Both the position numbers and the translations under genes were made by a program. Positions 29,701 through 36,581 of a stretch of 64,000 bases of DNA are shown here, one piece after another; the stretch's first letter is position 1; each line of letters begins with the position of its first letter. The stretch is from Undaria pinnatifida. Taxonomy: Eukaryota; Sar; Phaeophyceae; Laminariales; Alariaceae. The stretch lies in the NCBI GenBank assembly GCA_012845835.1, contig JABAKD010000004.1, positions 2,841,933-2,905,932 of the forward strand, written 5' to 3'. The notes beneath the pieces are model-generated. The model ran no database searches. It saw only the letters and a program-made list of their open reading frames with translations, and was not told the DNA's origin.

Positions 29701-30132
29701 TAGGCCGTTCGGCCCAGGGGAGATGCTCCGCAAGCACGAGAAACACTATACTTGGAAGTATGTATATATTTATGCTTAAGTCAAAGAGGTTTGAGCCCAA
29801 AAAAAACACTACACGACAAAAGGTCCACCAGTTCATTGTTGGGATGTGTTGATTTCGTACTGTGGAAGAGACTGCTCACAGCTCACTTCACTCGCTTCGT
29901 ATCGCTGTGCCCCCCTTTCTCGCTTGGTGTGGCTGTGTCGTCGTGTCCGCAGCTTTGCCGCAGGTCCTTCGGCTCCTCGGAGATGCTTCGCAAGCACGAG
30001 AAAAAGTCGAAGCTTCACAAGGAGAACTTGGCCGCGGCCGCCGCCGGGAGAGCACCCGAAGGAGGGGGGGAGATGCGTTCGCCCAAAGCCGGAGGGGCAT
30101 ACGGAGTCGCGGTTGGTGCGCGTGGCCGGTGA
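19767..30132 (+). CDS. RBM5/10-like: RBM5/RBM10-like splicing factor, multi-exon gene (exons at 19767, 21755, 25325, 26309, 28411, 29953)
   Basis: In animals this family joins early spliceosomal complexes and controls 3' splice-site choice and exon skipping in the nucleus. Six exons joined by GT..AG introns with matching phases give about 728 residues. In order these hold the second half of a RanBP2 zinc finger (C-x3-N-x6-C-x2-C), RRM2, long Gly/Ala-rich linkers, an OCRE domain (YYDPKSKLY), a KKRRLEDVSKWNARKLE segment like the region after OCRE in RBM10, and a C2H2 finger (ACLLCRRSF...RKHEKKSKLH). This is the domain order of RBM5/RBM10. The N-terminus (RRM1, first half of the finger) was not found. 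No G-patch was found, and the last exon runs to a stop at 30130-30132 that may be intronic. Introns are 0.9-2.9 kb, full of repeats, and several carry duplicated 3' ends. Confidence 0.85.
20205..20320 (+). repeat. repeat family E, copy 2
   Basis: TTCTAAGAATTTCCTGAGCT, CATGAGGAGCTAGCTCAATA, TCAACATCATC and TTCGTTCGCGCAACCCGGCC are shared with 36188-36300 and 45500-45605. Confidence 0.65.
20350..20612 (-). mobile_element. tRNA-derived SINE family 2, copy in reverse
   Basis: Read on the minus strand it starts with a tRNA-like head (GGTCGCCCCGGTGGCGTATC ... TCAGTTCGAATCCCCC, resembling A and B boxes). It continues through a body with GAATTTATACGAG/CTCGTATAAATTCG text and the end GAACCCTATGCGCGATAAA. 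A plus-strand copy at 52785-53045 matches throughout, which sets the element length at about 260 bp. Confidence 0.8.
20914..20946 (+). repeat. TTG microsatellite
   Basis: About ten tandem TTG/GTT triplets. Confidence 0.9.
21375..21535 (+). repeat. 80-bp tandem duplication in intron
   Basis: GTCGCATGACAGTTGGTTCC ... GCGTTCTTCGCCCGCCC occurs twice in a row, at about 21371 and 21458. Confidence 0.8.
21755..22432 (+). CDS. RBM5/10-like: RBM-type gene exon: RRM2 and low-complexity linker
   Basis: The acceptor is CCTGCCGCCCGCAG and the donor is CAAGAG|GTAAGA, both phase 0. The first 80 codons complete RRM2: VVQALKAFAPVKDAQLAV, then RACYAEFASVEHAQHTLE (RNP1 region, weakly conserved with YAEF in place of FAFV), then LTIEDARVSLAYA as the last strand. 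A run of seven Gly replaces the loop before the last strand. The remaining part is Ala-, Ser- and Gly-rich linker with one mixed stretch, SEVALRAFQGKQTAARLAKL. Some of the Gly runs come from long G tracts and may vary in length. Confidence 0.8.
23208..23300 (+). repeat. repeat family C, partial copy
   Basis: TTAGTATAGGGAGGGATTCT and GGGGCTCCAAAGGGGTT correspond to the left arm of the hairpin at 16207-16370. A similar partial copy lies at 22845-22915. Confidence 0.6.
23709..23790 (+). repeat. GTT microsatellite, about 26 units
   Basis: Perfect or near-perfect GTT repeats, giving poly-Val/Cys/Leu frames on plus and poly-Gln/Asn frames on minus. Likely length-variable. Confidence 0.95.
24838..24937 (+). 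repeat. repeat family C, right-arm copy
   Basis: CCCTTCAGAGCCCCAAGCCC, CCTCCCTAGACTAATTCC, AAGCAATTTTGTCCC and ACGGGTTTGCAGTTGTAAAG match the right arm at 16290-16370. Confidence 0.65.
25325..25422 (+). CDS. RBM5/10-like: RBM-type gene exon: start of OCRE domain
   Basis: The acceptor is CACGCCTTGTTAG and the donor is AAGCGG|GTACGTACGT. The exon encodes VMCAALQKKLHPPDWPPPFE then EAGAAYLFDGPS plus two bases of a Gly codon. Joined to the next exon it reads DGPSGYFYESSTGVYYDPKS, the aromatic repeat pattern of OCRE. The split codon (GG|G) and the downstream frame fit exactly. Confidence 0.85.
25595..25845 (-). repeat. GATC-type repeat cluster, reversed
   Basis: GATGATCTGTACATGATCTG, GCCGTATGATCTGCGTGATC, TAGCACACGTTTCCTAGGTT and GATCTAGATGATCTAGATCG are the reverse of units at 4245-4915. 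Confidence 0.6.
25855..25992. repeat. TATCGAAAATTATCGA-type repeat
   Basis: Imperfect repeats of TCTAAATATCGAAAATTATC and GATRTATATCGA, strongly self-complementary (ATCGATnnATCGAT). Confidence 0.65.
26309..27005 (+). CDS. RBM5/10-like: RBM-type gene exon: OCRE domain core and linker
   Basis: The acceptor is GATCACCAG after poly-C; the donor is CTGGAG|GTGCGT. The first codons complete OCRE: GYFYESSTGVYYDPKSKLYC, then KERVWYRHAPGEDPCYVPAV, the place where RBM10 has its WDGEKETYVPA motif. Three 11-residue repeats follow (TAGSGQDAS, TAGSGQDTS, VVSGQDAA; 26515-26610). Next come GWKKPRIAFGFKGGVKVAKP, an acidic Ser/Glu/Asp patch, a Gly run and KKRRLEDVSKWNARKLE, which parallels the KDMERWARSLNK region of RBM10. 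The basic KKRR could serve nuclear import. The antisense strand is also open for 243 codons, only because of composition. Confidence 0.88.
27165..27400 (-). mobile_element. TIR element family A copy in RBM-type intron
   Basis: GATTTTGAGTAAACCAGAAG, GGTGACCAAACCCATG, GGAGCCCCGTCAGTCAGAAA and the right end TATACCTCTGTCGTAGTATG match complete copies. The left terminal repeat is not clear. Confidence 0.6.
27510..27870 (+). repeat. family D copy with family G inserted inside it
   Basis: 27510-27595 (GAGGAAACGATCGCTATCCT, GAGATAGATGGTGGCCACCG) and 27722-27870 (GGAAGAAACGTAAAGAGCGC to GGATGCGTGGTCAATG) are contiguous in the reversed copy at 33905-34255. Here a family G unit (CTGTGAGATCGAAGATTTCG ... 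GCGGTGTGTGATACTC) separates them. Confidence 0.65.
28110..28245 (+). pseudogene. decayed duplicate of the 3' splice site and start of exon 28411
   Basis: 28115-28225 parallels 28335-28450 with 220-bp spacing: TCGCCCTTCGTGACGCGTTC versus TCGCCCTTCCTGGACGCCTT, then CCTCTTTCCCCGTGGAA versus CCTCTTCCCGCCTGGAA, then GCCAAAGAAGCAGAC versus GCTAAAGAAGATGAC. The copy would encode AKEADGGKPKGS beside AKEDDVVRPKGA of the real exon. Its acceptor AG has become GG, so it cannot be used. Confidence 0.75.
28411..28809 (+). CDS. RBM5/10-like: RBM-type gene exon: Pro/Gly-rich linker ending in first Cys of C2H2 finger
   Basis: The acceptor is TGGAACTCCCTGCTAG and the donor is TGTCTG|GTGAGA, both phase 0. The 133 codons start AKEDDVVRPKGATAQTLHIA, pass through Pro-rich and TVSFETPPREPAVGG text, then a Gly run encoded by a long G tract, and end AAAVVVACL. 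Joined to the exon at 29953 this gives ACLLCRRSFGSS, the same residue spacing as the CLLCRRQF of RBM10. The donor's position within the finger is strong support. Alternative acceptors within 28440-28505 also keep the frame. Confidence 0.75.
29100..29222 (+). pseudogene. zinc-finger exon copy 1 (decayed)
   Basis: The acceptor GTGCCTGCAG at 29161-29170 is intact. The reading from 29171 is LWRRSLGSSEM and then APPHA before a stop. The second Cys of the finger has become Trp, and the His part is lost by frame drift. The upstream intron text (GTGGAGAAGGCT, CGCTCGCTTTGTCTCGC) parallels copies 2 and 3. Confidence 0.75.
29628..29779 (+). pseudogene. zinc-finger exon copy 2 (open, truncated)
   Basis: The acceptor TCATGCCCACAG ends at 29692. 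From 29693 it reads LCRRPFGPGEMLRKHEKHYT and then a short tail to a stop at 29777-29779. In phase 0 it could be spliced to the donor at 28810, giving a protein that keeps Cys-Cys and RKHEKH but ends 28 residues into the exon. It could be a decayed copy or an alternative terminal exon; the sequence does not decide. Confidence 0.65.
29953..30132 (+). CDS. RBM5/10-like: RBM-type gene exon: C2H2 finger and C-terminal segment
   Basis: The acceptor is GTGTCCGCAG, preceded by pyrimidine-rich text (GCCCCCCTTTCTCGCTTG). The exon encodes LCRRSFGSSEMLRKHEKKSK, then LHKENL, the closest match to the RBM10 finger end GLHKQNLEI. After this AAAAAGRAPEGGGEMRSPKA leads to a stop at 30130-30132. RBM5/10 proteins normally continue to YRDRAAERR and a G-patch. 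Either a donor lies near 30105-30130 (for example GGCCG|GTGACA) and the rest is outside what I can identify, or this version ends here. Confidence 0.75.
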   Translation, partial: LCRRSFGSSEMLRKHEKKSKLHKENLAAAAAGRAPEGGGEMRSPKAGGAYGVAVGARGR

Positions 30133-30164
30133 CAGCACGGCTTGCCCCTTAGTTGAATGGCTGG

Positions 30165-31550
30165 GTAAGTCGTACTTATAACATTGCCCCCTAGGATATG
30201 ATTGGCATCTAAAATGATGAGCGTACCGAGCAGGCTGAAATGTGCCAGTACTCTCCAGCGCTGCAGTGCATAGCTGGATACCTCGTACTTATAACATTAG
30301 CCCACCGGGATATCATAGACATTTCGAATTGCCGAGCGTGCAGGGCAGGCTGCAATATATCCGGTTTTCCCTCTTCGAGGCTCAGTACTTGTTGTAACAT
30401 TAGCCCACCAGGATGTCAGAGGCATCTCGAATGATGCGCGTGCAGGGCAGGCTGACATGTATCTGGTTTTACCTACTACGAGGCTAGGCACTCCGCGTAT
30501 GATAAGCTCACAAGGATTGACGTATCGGTTGAAGAGTGTGGCTGGCAGGTTGATACGTACCTGTTATATGGTTTACCCTAGTCGGAGGCGTGGCCGACGG
30601 GGGGGCGGAGCAAGGTGGGTGGGGATTGTTCAGCTTACTGGGTATGCCATGGTGGTAGGTTTGGGGGGATAAGGGCGTTACGTCGATCGCACGAGTTCCT
30701 GTAGTGACATCATGCCGCGGCAAAAGATGAGTGCAGCGTGCAGGCTGCGCTGTGTTGGCGCTGTGTTGGTTTCCGTGCTCGGCGGCATGTCGTACTGGGG
30801 AGGTTGGGCGGGCGGTGGAAGGGGGTTCGTGGTGGCTGAGCTTAAGACGTAGAACTACGTGTGTGGGGGTACGGGTATTATGTCGACCGTGCTAGCTCCT
30901 GTGGTAAATTATGACGTCGCGAATGATGAGTACAGCGTGCATGCCGCAGTATTATCTGTTTTTGCGTGCTTGGAGGCATGTCGCACTGGGGAGTTGGCGG
31001 GGGGGGGGGAGGCAAGGTAGGTGGGGAAGATTCAGCTTACAGGACATAAGCGTGTGTGTGAGTTGTCCATTGTGCCATGTCAACCGCGCTAGTAGTTCCT
31101 GTGGTGGCCTTATGTCGTGTCGAATGAAGAGGGTGGCTCGCAAGTTGCGGTGTGTCCGGGTTTCCCTTCCCGAAGGCGTGGCACACGAAGGAGGCTGGGG
31201 GGGGAGTGGGGGGGGGGTTGGGCTTAGGACTTTAGGAGTGTGTGTTGCGTCAACTGTGCTAATTCCTTATGCTGGCGTCATGTTGTCTCGAGTGATGAGT
31301 GTGACGTGCAGGCTAAGGTGCTTCTGGGTTTCCCTGCTCGAAGGCGCACCGGGGAGGTGGGGTGGGTGGTCGGGGGTCGGGGGGGGAGCGGTTCAGGTTA
31401 GGACGTATGTACAATATAGGAGCGTGTGTGGCGTTGGTTTTTTGTATTTTGCCGATTGCGGTATTAATATTTCCTGTGACAGCGTTATGTTCCGTGGGCC
31501 TTGGTGGCGCGTGGGCGGGGCTAGCCCTCTGGAAGGCTGTGGGAGCTAAC
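30165..31550 (+). repeat. tandem repeat directly downstream of the finger exon
   Basis: Two sub-types. At 30165-30500 units of about 110 bp hold TTATAACATTAGCCCACC, GGATATCATAGACATTTCGA and GCGTGCAGGGCAGGCTG. At 30500-31550 units of about 170-200 bp hold GATGAGTG, CGTGCAGGCTG, GGTTTCCCTGCTCGAAGGCG, G-rich text, TTCAGCTTAGGACGTA-like text and GCTAGTTCCTGTGGTG. Landmarks recur near 30543, 30738, 30937, 31137 and 31306. The 212-codon frame over it is a repeat by-product. Confidence 0.75.
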
Positions 31551-32007
31551 GCTTGTCTACCGCGCTGTTTATCACGGTCATACCCGGTAGACCACGGTGC
31601 CCTCTGTGAAACGGTTCACGTCAGCAGTCGAGGGTACCCCGAGTTTGTTGACCTGATAGTAGTATTATCTCTTAGTTACCCCCGCCTATGTAACCGTTTG
31701 CTTTTGACGCAAATCACTGTACGTAATAGTAGTGGTGTGCTACAGCACGGACTCGCCCAAAAAATGACTTATTCTAAGCAAGGCTTGAATTGACATCTGT
31801 TTACGACACCAACCGCAACTTGTGGTCGCCAGGGGACATACGGGATGAATCCCCGGGGTTTCCGTTATTTGATTTTCATCTTGATGGTAAAACGAATACT
31901 GCTGCTTGCTCTGATATCATCGCGCACAGCACCAGACCGGTATTGGTCTGGGTCTTACGTCGTAGGTCGGTCCGGGGAAAAACGGCCACCCCGTGCGGGG
32001 CAGCAGT

Positions 32008-32112
32008 CTCTCTCTCTCCCTCTTCCTCTTCCTCTCCCTCTGCCTCTGCCTCTCCCTCTCCCTCCCCCTCTCCCTCTCGCTCCCCCTCTCCCTTTCCCTC
32101 TCCCTCCATCGG
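32008..32112 (+). repeat. CTCTCCCT-type pyrimidine microsatellite
   Basis: About 105 bp of CTCTTCCTCT/CTCCCTCTCC repeats with no purines apart from rare interruptions. It encodes Ser-Pro or Leu-Pro runs in the frames 31790-32296 and 31845-32291, which I treat as spurious. Confidence 0.9.
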
Positions 32113-32651
32113 TGTGGGTCACAGGCGGTGGGTCTGTTATACCCTGGATTGGGGGGGGGGGGCAGGTAACTCATGTTTCTCTGGTGTCAACTCTCCTGTC
32201 TTGGGTGATCATATCACGAGTTGGGATCGAAAACCCGAAGGTCCTAATATACTCCCAAAACGAGCAACCAATGAGCACAAACTTGAACTAGGCTAGTACT
32301 ATGAGGTACTATGAGGTACTAAGAGGTACTATATGAGGGATGTGGTTGTAGCGCTCACCGCTGGGCACGGTTTATGAATCGCATTCCTTAGCGCCACCCG
32401 AGTCATCCCTCTATAGTGCGGTAGGGGTTGCAGTTGTAGGATTAACTAGTAACCTACCAAGTGAGGAACTATCGGTTAGTCATTGATCGAGTAATTTCAC
32501 GATGAAAGTTGCTCTAATAATAGGACCAGGGCATAGAAGGGTTGAAGGGTTGCGCGAGCGAGTGCCTTCGAAGTCGTATTTCGGGTGAGTTATTGAGCCC
32601 CGGCCGTGGGATGACTCTTCACCCACTACGTCAGGCTATGGTTCTTGTTAG

Positions 32652-32880
32652 GACCCGCGCTACGATAGAGGTGTTAAGGTATACCACTTTTTGGCTAAAT
32701 TCTTTCTGAACGATGGGGCTCCTTATCCCTATTAATACGGTCGTCGGAGTTTTGTTCTTGCTTTGCAACATTCTCGTAATGTTTTTTGTGCCGAGGCCAT
32801 GGGTTTGGTCATCCGATTTCACTTTCGGTTTTTGTACTCAAAATCTGCTTTCCGGGTGAGGTGGTCCTAGCACGGCTCGC
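32652..32880 (+). mobile_element. TIR element family A copy
   Basis: Left end GACCCGCGCTACGATAGAGG then ATACCACTTTTTGGC; interior GATGGGGCTCCTTA and GAGGCCATGGGTTTGGTCAT. The right end (GTGGTCCTAGCACGG) is diverged. Confidence 0.6.
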
Positions 32881-33130
32881 CTACAAAGCACGATAAAAAG
32901 GTTTCCTTCTCACCTAGTCCGAGCGGGGGCGGCTTCGAGCCCGACCCACCCTCCCCGCCGGAGACCGACCCCCCGCCCCCGCCCCCACTGACAGCGGAAG
33001 AAGCATCATCAGCAGCACCACCAGCAGAGGCAGCAGCAACGGTTGAAGAACGAGCCAAAAATAGAGCCCCTCAGGCGGTTATGAGCCTCAGAACAATAAT
33101 AATGGATAATGGTGTACCTTTACCGAAGCA
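32879..33130 (+). CDS. possible small exon or fragment, Pro/Ala/Glu-rich
   Basis: An open plus frame follows a CCTAG: HGSPTKHDKKVSFSPSPSGG, then a Pro/Asp-rich run, then LTAEEASSAAPPAEAAATVE and ERAKNRAPQAVMS to a stop near 33137. Composition resembles the low-complexity linkers of the RBM-type gene. It has no recognisable domain and no clear donor. It could be a chance frame between two TIR elements. Confidence 0.2.
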
Positions 33131-33172
33131 TGGATCTTAGGTTCGTTATTTTTTGGCCTATACCGCCGTATC

Positions 33173-33440
33173 GGCGCGTGCTATGATAGAGGTGCACCGA
33201 TTTTTTTCCGAGGTTCCTCACTTTAGGAGGTTAAGACACGCCCTTCTTAACCCAAAAACTGATTCGGACAAAAATAAAACCGCTGTGATCCCGGATGCAC
33301 AGATCCCATGGCCTAGGTATATAACAAGAAAATCGTGCAGAACAATGACGAAATTTCCGACGATTTTTGTGTTAATAAGGAGCCCCGTGATTCAGAAGCC
33401 ATTTTAGACGAAAAGTGATACCTCTATCGTAGCACGCGTG
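33173..33440 (+). mobile_element. TIR element family A, complete copy
   Basis: Left end GGCGCGTGCTATGATAGAGG then TGCACCG; right end GATACCTCTATCGTAGCACG then CGTG. Interior GATCCCATGGCCTAGGTATA and TAAGGAGCCCCGTGATTCAG. Length 268 bp. Flanking 4-mers (TATC and TTGG) do not match. Confidence 0.75.
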
Positions 33441-33767
33441 TTGGAGATGATGTGAAATATCGTTTCAAAAGGGGTAAAAGGGCCAGGCGCTCGATCGGTA
33501 GTCTAGGGCACACGGCACGAAGCGGCGTTCTTTTCTCGTGTTCTGGGAGACGCTACATGCGACGGTAGGTGTGTGTGCCATTCTATTTCCGAAGCTCCTA
33601 CGAGTAACCGCTTGAGGAGGTCTATTCTTCCCCCCCCCCCCCCTTTGAAAAAAACTTTTATTTTTTGAGAAAAATGATGTGCAGCCCGATGAAATCTCCA
33701 CTGGCCTACAGTAGGTATAAAACGAACAAATGTTGCCCGAAATATGAAATGATTTCCGACGATTTGG

Positions 33768-33857
33768 CGTTAACCCCTGTTAGAGCCCTAAAACCCCTCC
33801 CTATACTAATTCCAAGTAATTTGTCCTAAAAACGGGTTTCCAGCTGCAAAGACGTTA
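33768..33857 (+). repeat. repeat family C, right-arm copy
   Basis: TTAACCCCTGTTAGAGCCCT, CCCCTCCCTATACTAATTCC, AAGTAATTTGTCC and ACGGGTTTCCAGC match the family. Confidence 0.65.
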
Positions 33858-33904
33858 AAGAGCCCTGTCATCAAATAATTATTTGAGTGAAAAAGCGTTA
33901 CTCC

Positions 33905-34255
33905 CATCGTTGTCGGGACTCTCCGCGGGGCTTAATACTGCCTTTATTGCGGAGATCCATTGCTAGCTTGTGGGACGAATACGCAACACCGTAAAAGGGG
34001 GAGGGGGGGCGGGGGCGGCCGTACTCGTATGTTGCTTCCCCTAGTCGTTTGACCATTGACCACACGAATCCCTTTCGAAAAGGAGCCCCGTTCTTACTCA
34101 GGACAACTCCAACACGTGGGCTCTCAGCACGTTTCTTCCGTATCGTGTTCTATCTCCTTCTTTAACCATCTGTGGCCACAATCTATCTTCTAGGATGAGA
34201 TAGCGATCGTTTTCTCGCAACAAAGAGTATCTAATGCACCAAATTTCTCCATATC
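33905..34255 (-). repeat. repeat family D, reversed and uninterrupted copy
   Basis: In reverse it reads GAAACGATCGCTATC ... GATAGATTGTGGCCACAG ... GGAAGAAACGTGCTGAGAGC ... AACGGGGCTCCTTTTCGAAA. It gives the uninterrupted form of the element split by family G at 27510-27870. Confidence 0.6.
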
Positions 34256-34955
34256 ACATCTAGTCTACCCGTCTGTGTTCCTCATGTCCTCTTAACACAT
34301 TCCGTTCCTCCTTGTACAGTTCACATTCTCCCACTACATACATGTGGGTTCTACTCTCGTCTGCATTGCCACAAGGGTGTCTCTGTGCACCTTCTTCCTG
34401 TTCCACCCGACTACTGGTAGACTTAGTATGCCCCTTTCTTCTTTCTGGTAGGTCCAGGTCCCCGACACGGAAAAAAACGTAGTTTCAGGGTTTTTGCGTT
34501 ATCTGCCATCCGCCTTGGGTTGTGCAGATAGTTACATTGAACGAAATAACAAGTGGGCGGGTATATTAGTTTCTTACCCTTCGCTTATATTTTCTTCCTC
34601 TACATCAGTTTATCGTCAACCCCTCAAAGAACGTTTTCCTACGATGATTAGACTAGTAGCGTTATGCCTAAAAGCCTCTCCGGGCCAACCTTGTTTCCCT
34701 TCATGAAAAAGGGAGGGGGGGGAATCTCTGCGTGTCTGCTCAGTATCAATTGGAGCAAATTGTATTCCCTGGTCTACACACACTGCAGAGGCGCGCGCGA
34801 ATACCGTCTTCGCACAGGAGGATACCTTCACTGAAAAGCCTCAACTATATATATTCCCTTTTTTGTTGATATTTAATTTCGTCCTAGTAGTGACAATATG
34901 GATTATATATAGGACATTACCCACGTACGTATTTTGAGCAACAAAAAAACTCGTA
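34256..34955. other. no gene recognised
   Basis: Pyrimidine-rich on the plus strand from 34260 to 34460; short frames only. Confidence 0.25.
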
Positions 34956-34959
34956 CACG

Positions 34960-35280
34960 TGTACACTGCGATAGTATAGCAGTAACACTTTTTCTGTCAA
35001 ACATTTTCTGAGTGAGGGGCTCTCCTTAAGTACCCCCAAAGTCGTTGGAATTACTTCATACCTCAGGAATATGTTTTTTATGCAATATCAACACTTACTC
35101 TTCGTTTTTTTACCCTCCTGTCCTGTTAATAGTAGGCCATGGACGTTTTCATTGGGTTGTTGTATCATACGCACATCGTTCTTTTTAAAGTTAAAATCCA
35201 GGTTTTGTGTGAGAAATAACCCTCCTCAAGCGGTTAGAAGCCTCGGAAACAAAACGGTGTCCCCCTACCGTAGCATTTTG
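34960..35280 (+). mobile_element. TIR element family A, diverged copy
   Basis: CTGCGATAGTATAGCAGTAA then CACTTTTTCTGTC at the left, GAGGGGCTCTCCTTAAGTAC and AGGCCATGGACGTTTTCATT inside, and CCCCCTACCGTAGCA at the right. It lies directly against the next copy. Confidence 0.45.
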
Positions 35281-35288
35281 CTACACCG

Positions 35289-35554
35289 GACGCGGGCTAC
35301 GATAGAGGTATACCGTTTTTTGGCTCAAAATATTTCTGAATGACTAACCCTCCTTAACCCCAAATCGTCGGAACTCGAGGGTCATTTTTTTGCACGATTC
35401 TCGTCGTGTACCTAGGCGATGGGATTTTTCATCCGGTAGGTACAGTAGCAGTTCTATTTTTTTCCAAATCAGCTTTTGGGAGAGGTCTTAAGCTCCCAAA
35501 TTGAGGGGTAGTATTAAAAAAAAAAGTGGTGCGCCTCTATCGTAGCAACGTGTC
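35289..35554 (+). mobile_element. TIR element family A, complete copy
   Basis: Left GACGCGGGCTACGATAGAGG, right GCGCCTCTATCGTAGCAACG then TGTC. Interior CCCAAATCGTCGGAACT, CCTAGGCGATGGGATTTTTC and GGGAGAGGTCTTAAGCTCCC. Length 266 bp. Confidence 0.75.
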
Positions 35555-35559
35555 GTCCG

Positions 35560-36187
35560 TGTATATACTTGGAATTTTAGCACAAACATACCGTTTGCGG
35601 CGGTAAGGTGGTCAAGCGTCAAGTGGAGGATATACGTCCCTTCCTTGTCGTTGTTATGCGTGCTGTGATACAACAGGGGTCACCCTAGAGGTTTTTCTGG
35701 CGCCCCTGCGGCCAAAACAACGACAATGATAGTTATGTTTACTCAATCAAGTCCCACTCTGCCGGGAAAATTTTAAATGTAAGCACCGTTTTTTACCGCT
35801 ATTAGCATGCATAAACTGTTTAGGTTACCGGGCAGAGTGGTAGTTGGAGAATAATCGTTACTTTATCAAGTAGTCGGGAGTGATCGTTAGTCACGCAGTT
35901 AAGGTCCAAGTCGCTTTGACTTCAATGCCCTCTTTGGATCTCAGACGTTTTACCACCTGTTCTTCTGTCAAGAAACTGTCTGTCACAACGGCATCAAAAG
36001 GCGTGCTCAACAACAACGATCTACGATAACGCCAGGCGTGCATACATCTCTTACATACCAAACTCGGCGGAAGAAAAACAAGCACCCTTGGCACACAAAA
36101 CAAGAACCGTGGACTCGCCTCAGGCACTAAAAGCTTGACGTATAGGTAACCTGAGATATGTGGGTCATCCCACACTAGGGGCGCGCA
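35560..36187. other. no gene recognised
   Basis: The minus frame 36220-35891 (109 codons) overlaps a family E unit at one end and has no recognisable domain. Confidence 0.25.
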
Positions 36188-36300
36188 GCAGGTTCTAAGA
36201 ATTTTTTGAATTCCTAGCATGAGGAGCTAGCTCAATATCAACATCACCTTAATCATGATTTTGAAGAGTTTTGAAGACATTCGTTCGTGAAACATTATCA
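36188..36300 (+). repeat. repeat family E, copy 3
   Basis: TTCTAAGAATTTTTTGAATT, CATGAGGAGCTAGCTCAATA, TCAACATCACC and GACATTCGTTCGTG match the family. Confidence 0.65.
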
Positions 36301-36333
36301 AGATTTATGCTAATCGACAGTCCCACACCTGAG

Positions 36334-36581
36334 GATACGTGCTACAACAAAGAGGTATACCTTTTTTCGGCTTTTTTGTTTCTGAATGGCGGGGCTTCTT
36401 GATTCAAAATCGTCGGAAATTGGTCATTTGTTTGGCACGATCCTCGTCGTGTACCGAGGCCATGGGATTTTCATCCGGCCGCATTTTACTTTTCCCCAAG
36501 CCCGTTTTTTGGGAGAGGTCTTAAGCTCCCAAATTGAGGAGTAGAATTAGAAAAAAGAGTGGTGCAGCTTTATCACGCGTT
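36334..36581 (+). mobile_element. TIR element family A, complete but diverged copy
   Basis: Left GATACGTGCTACAACAAAGA then GGTATACCTTTTTTCGGC; interior AAAATCGTCGGAAATTG, GAGGCCATGGGATTTTCATC and GGGAGAGGTCTTAAGCTCCC; right GTGGTGCAGCTTTATCACGC then GT. Confidence 0.65.

Larger units (their letters stand above)
28810..29952 (+). other. intron of RBM-type gene with two extra zinc-finger exon starts
   Basis: Between the donor at 28810 and the acceptor at 29951-29952 lie two further acceptor-plus-exon-start copies, at 29171 and 29693 (separate entries). No other exon seen. Confidence 0.75.

Noticed and set aside
31790-32296. 168- and 148-codon plus-strand frames
   Set aside because: Both depend on a CTCTCCCT microsatellite; their non-repetitive parts show no domain.
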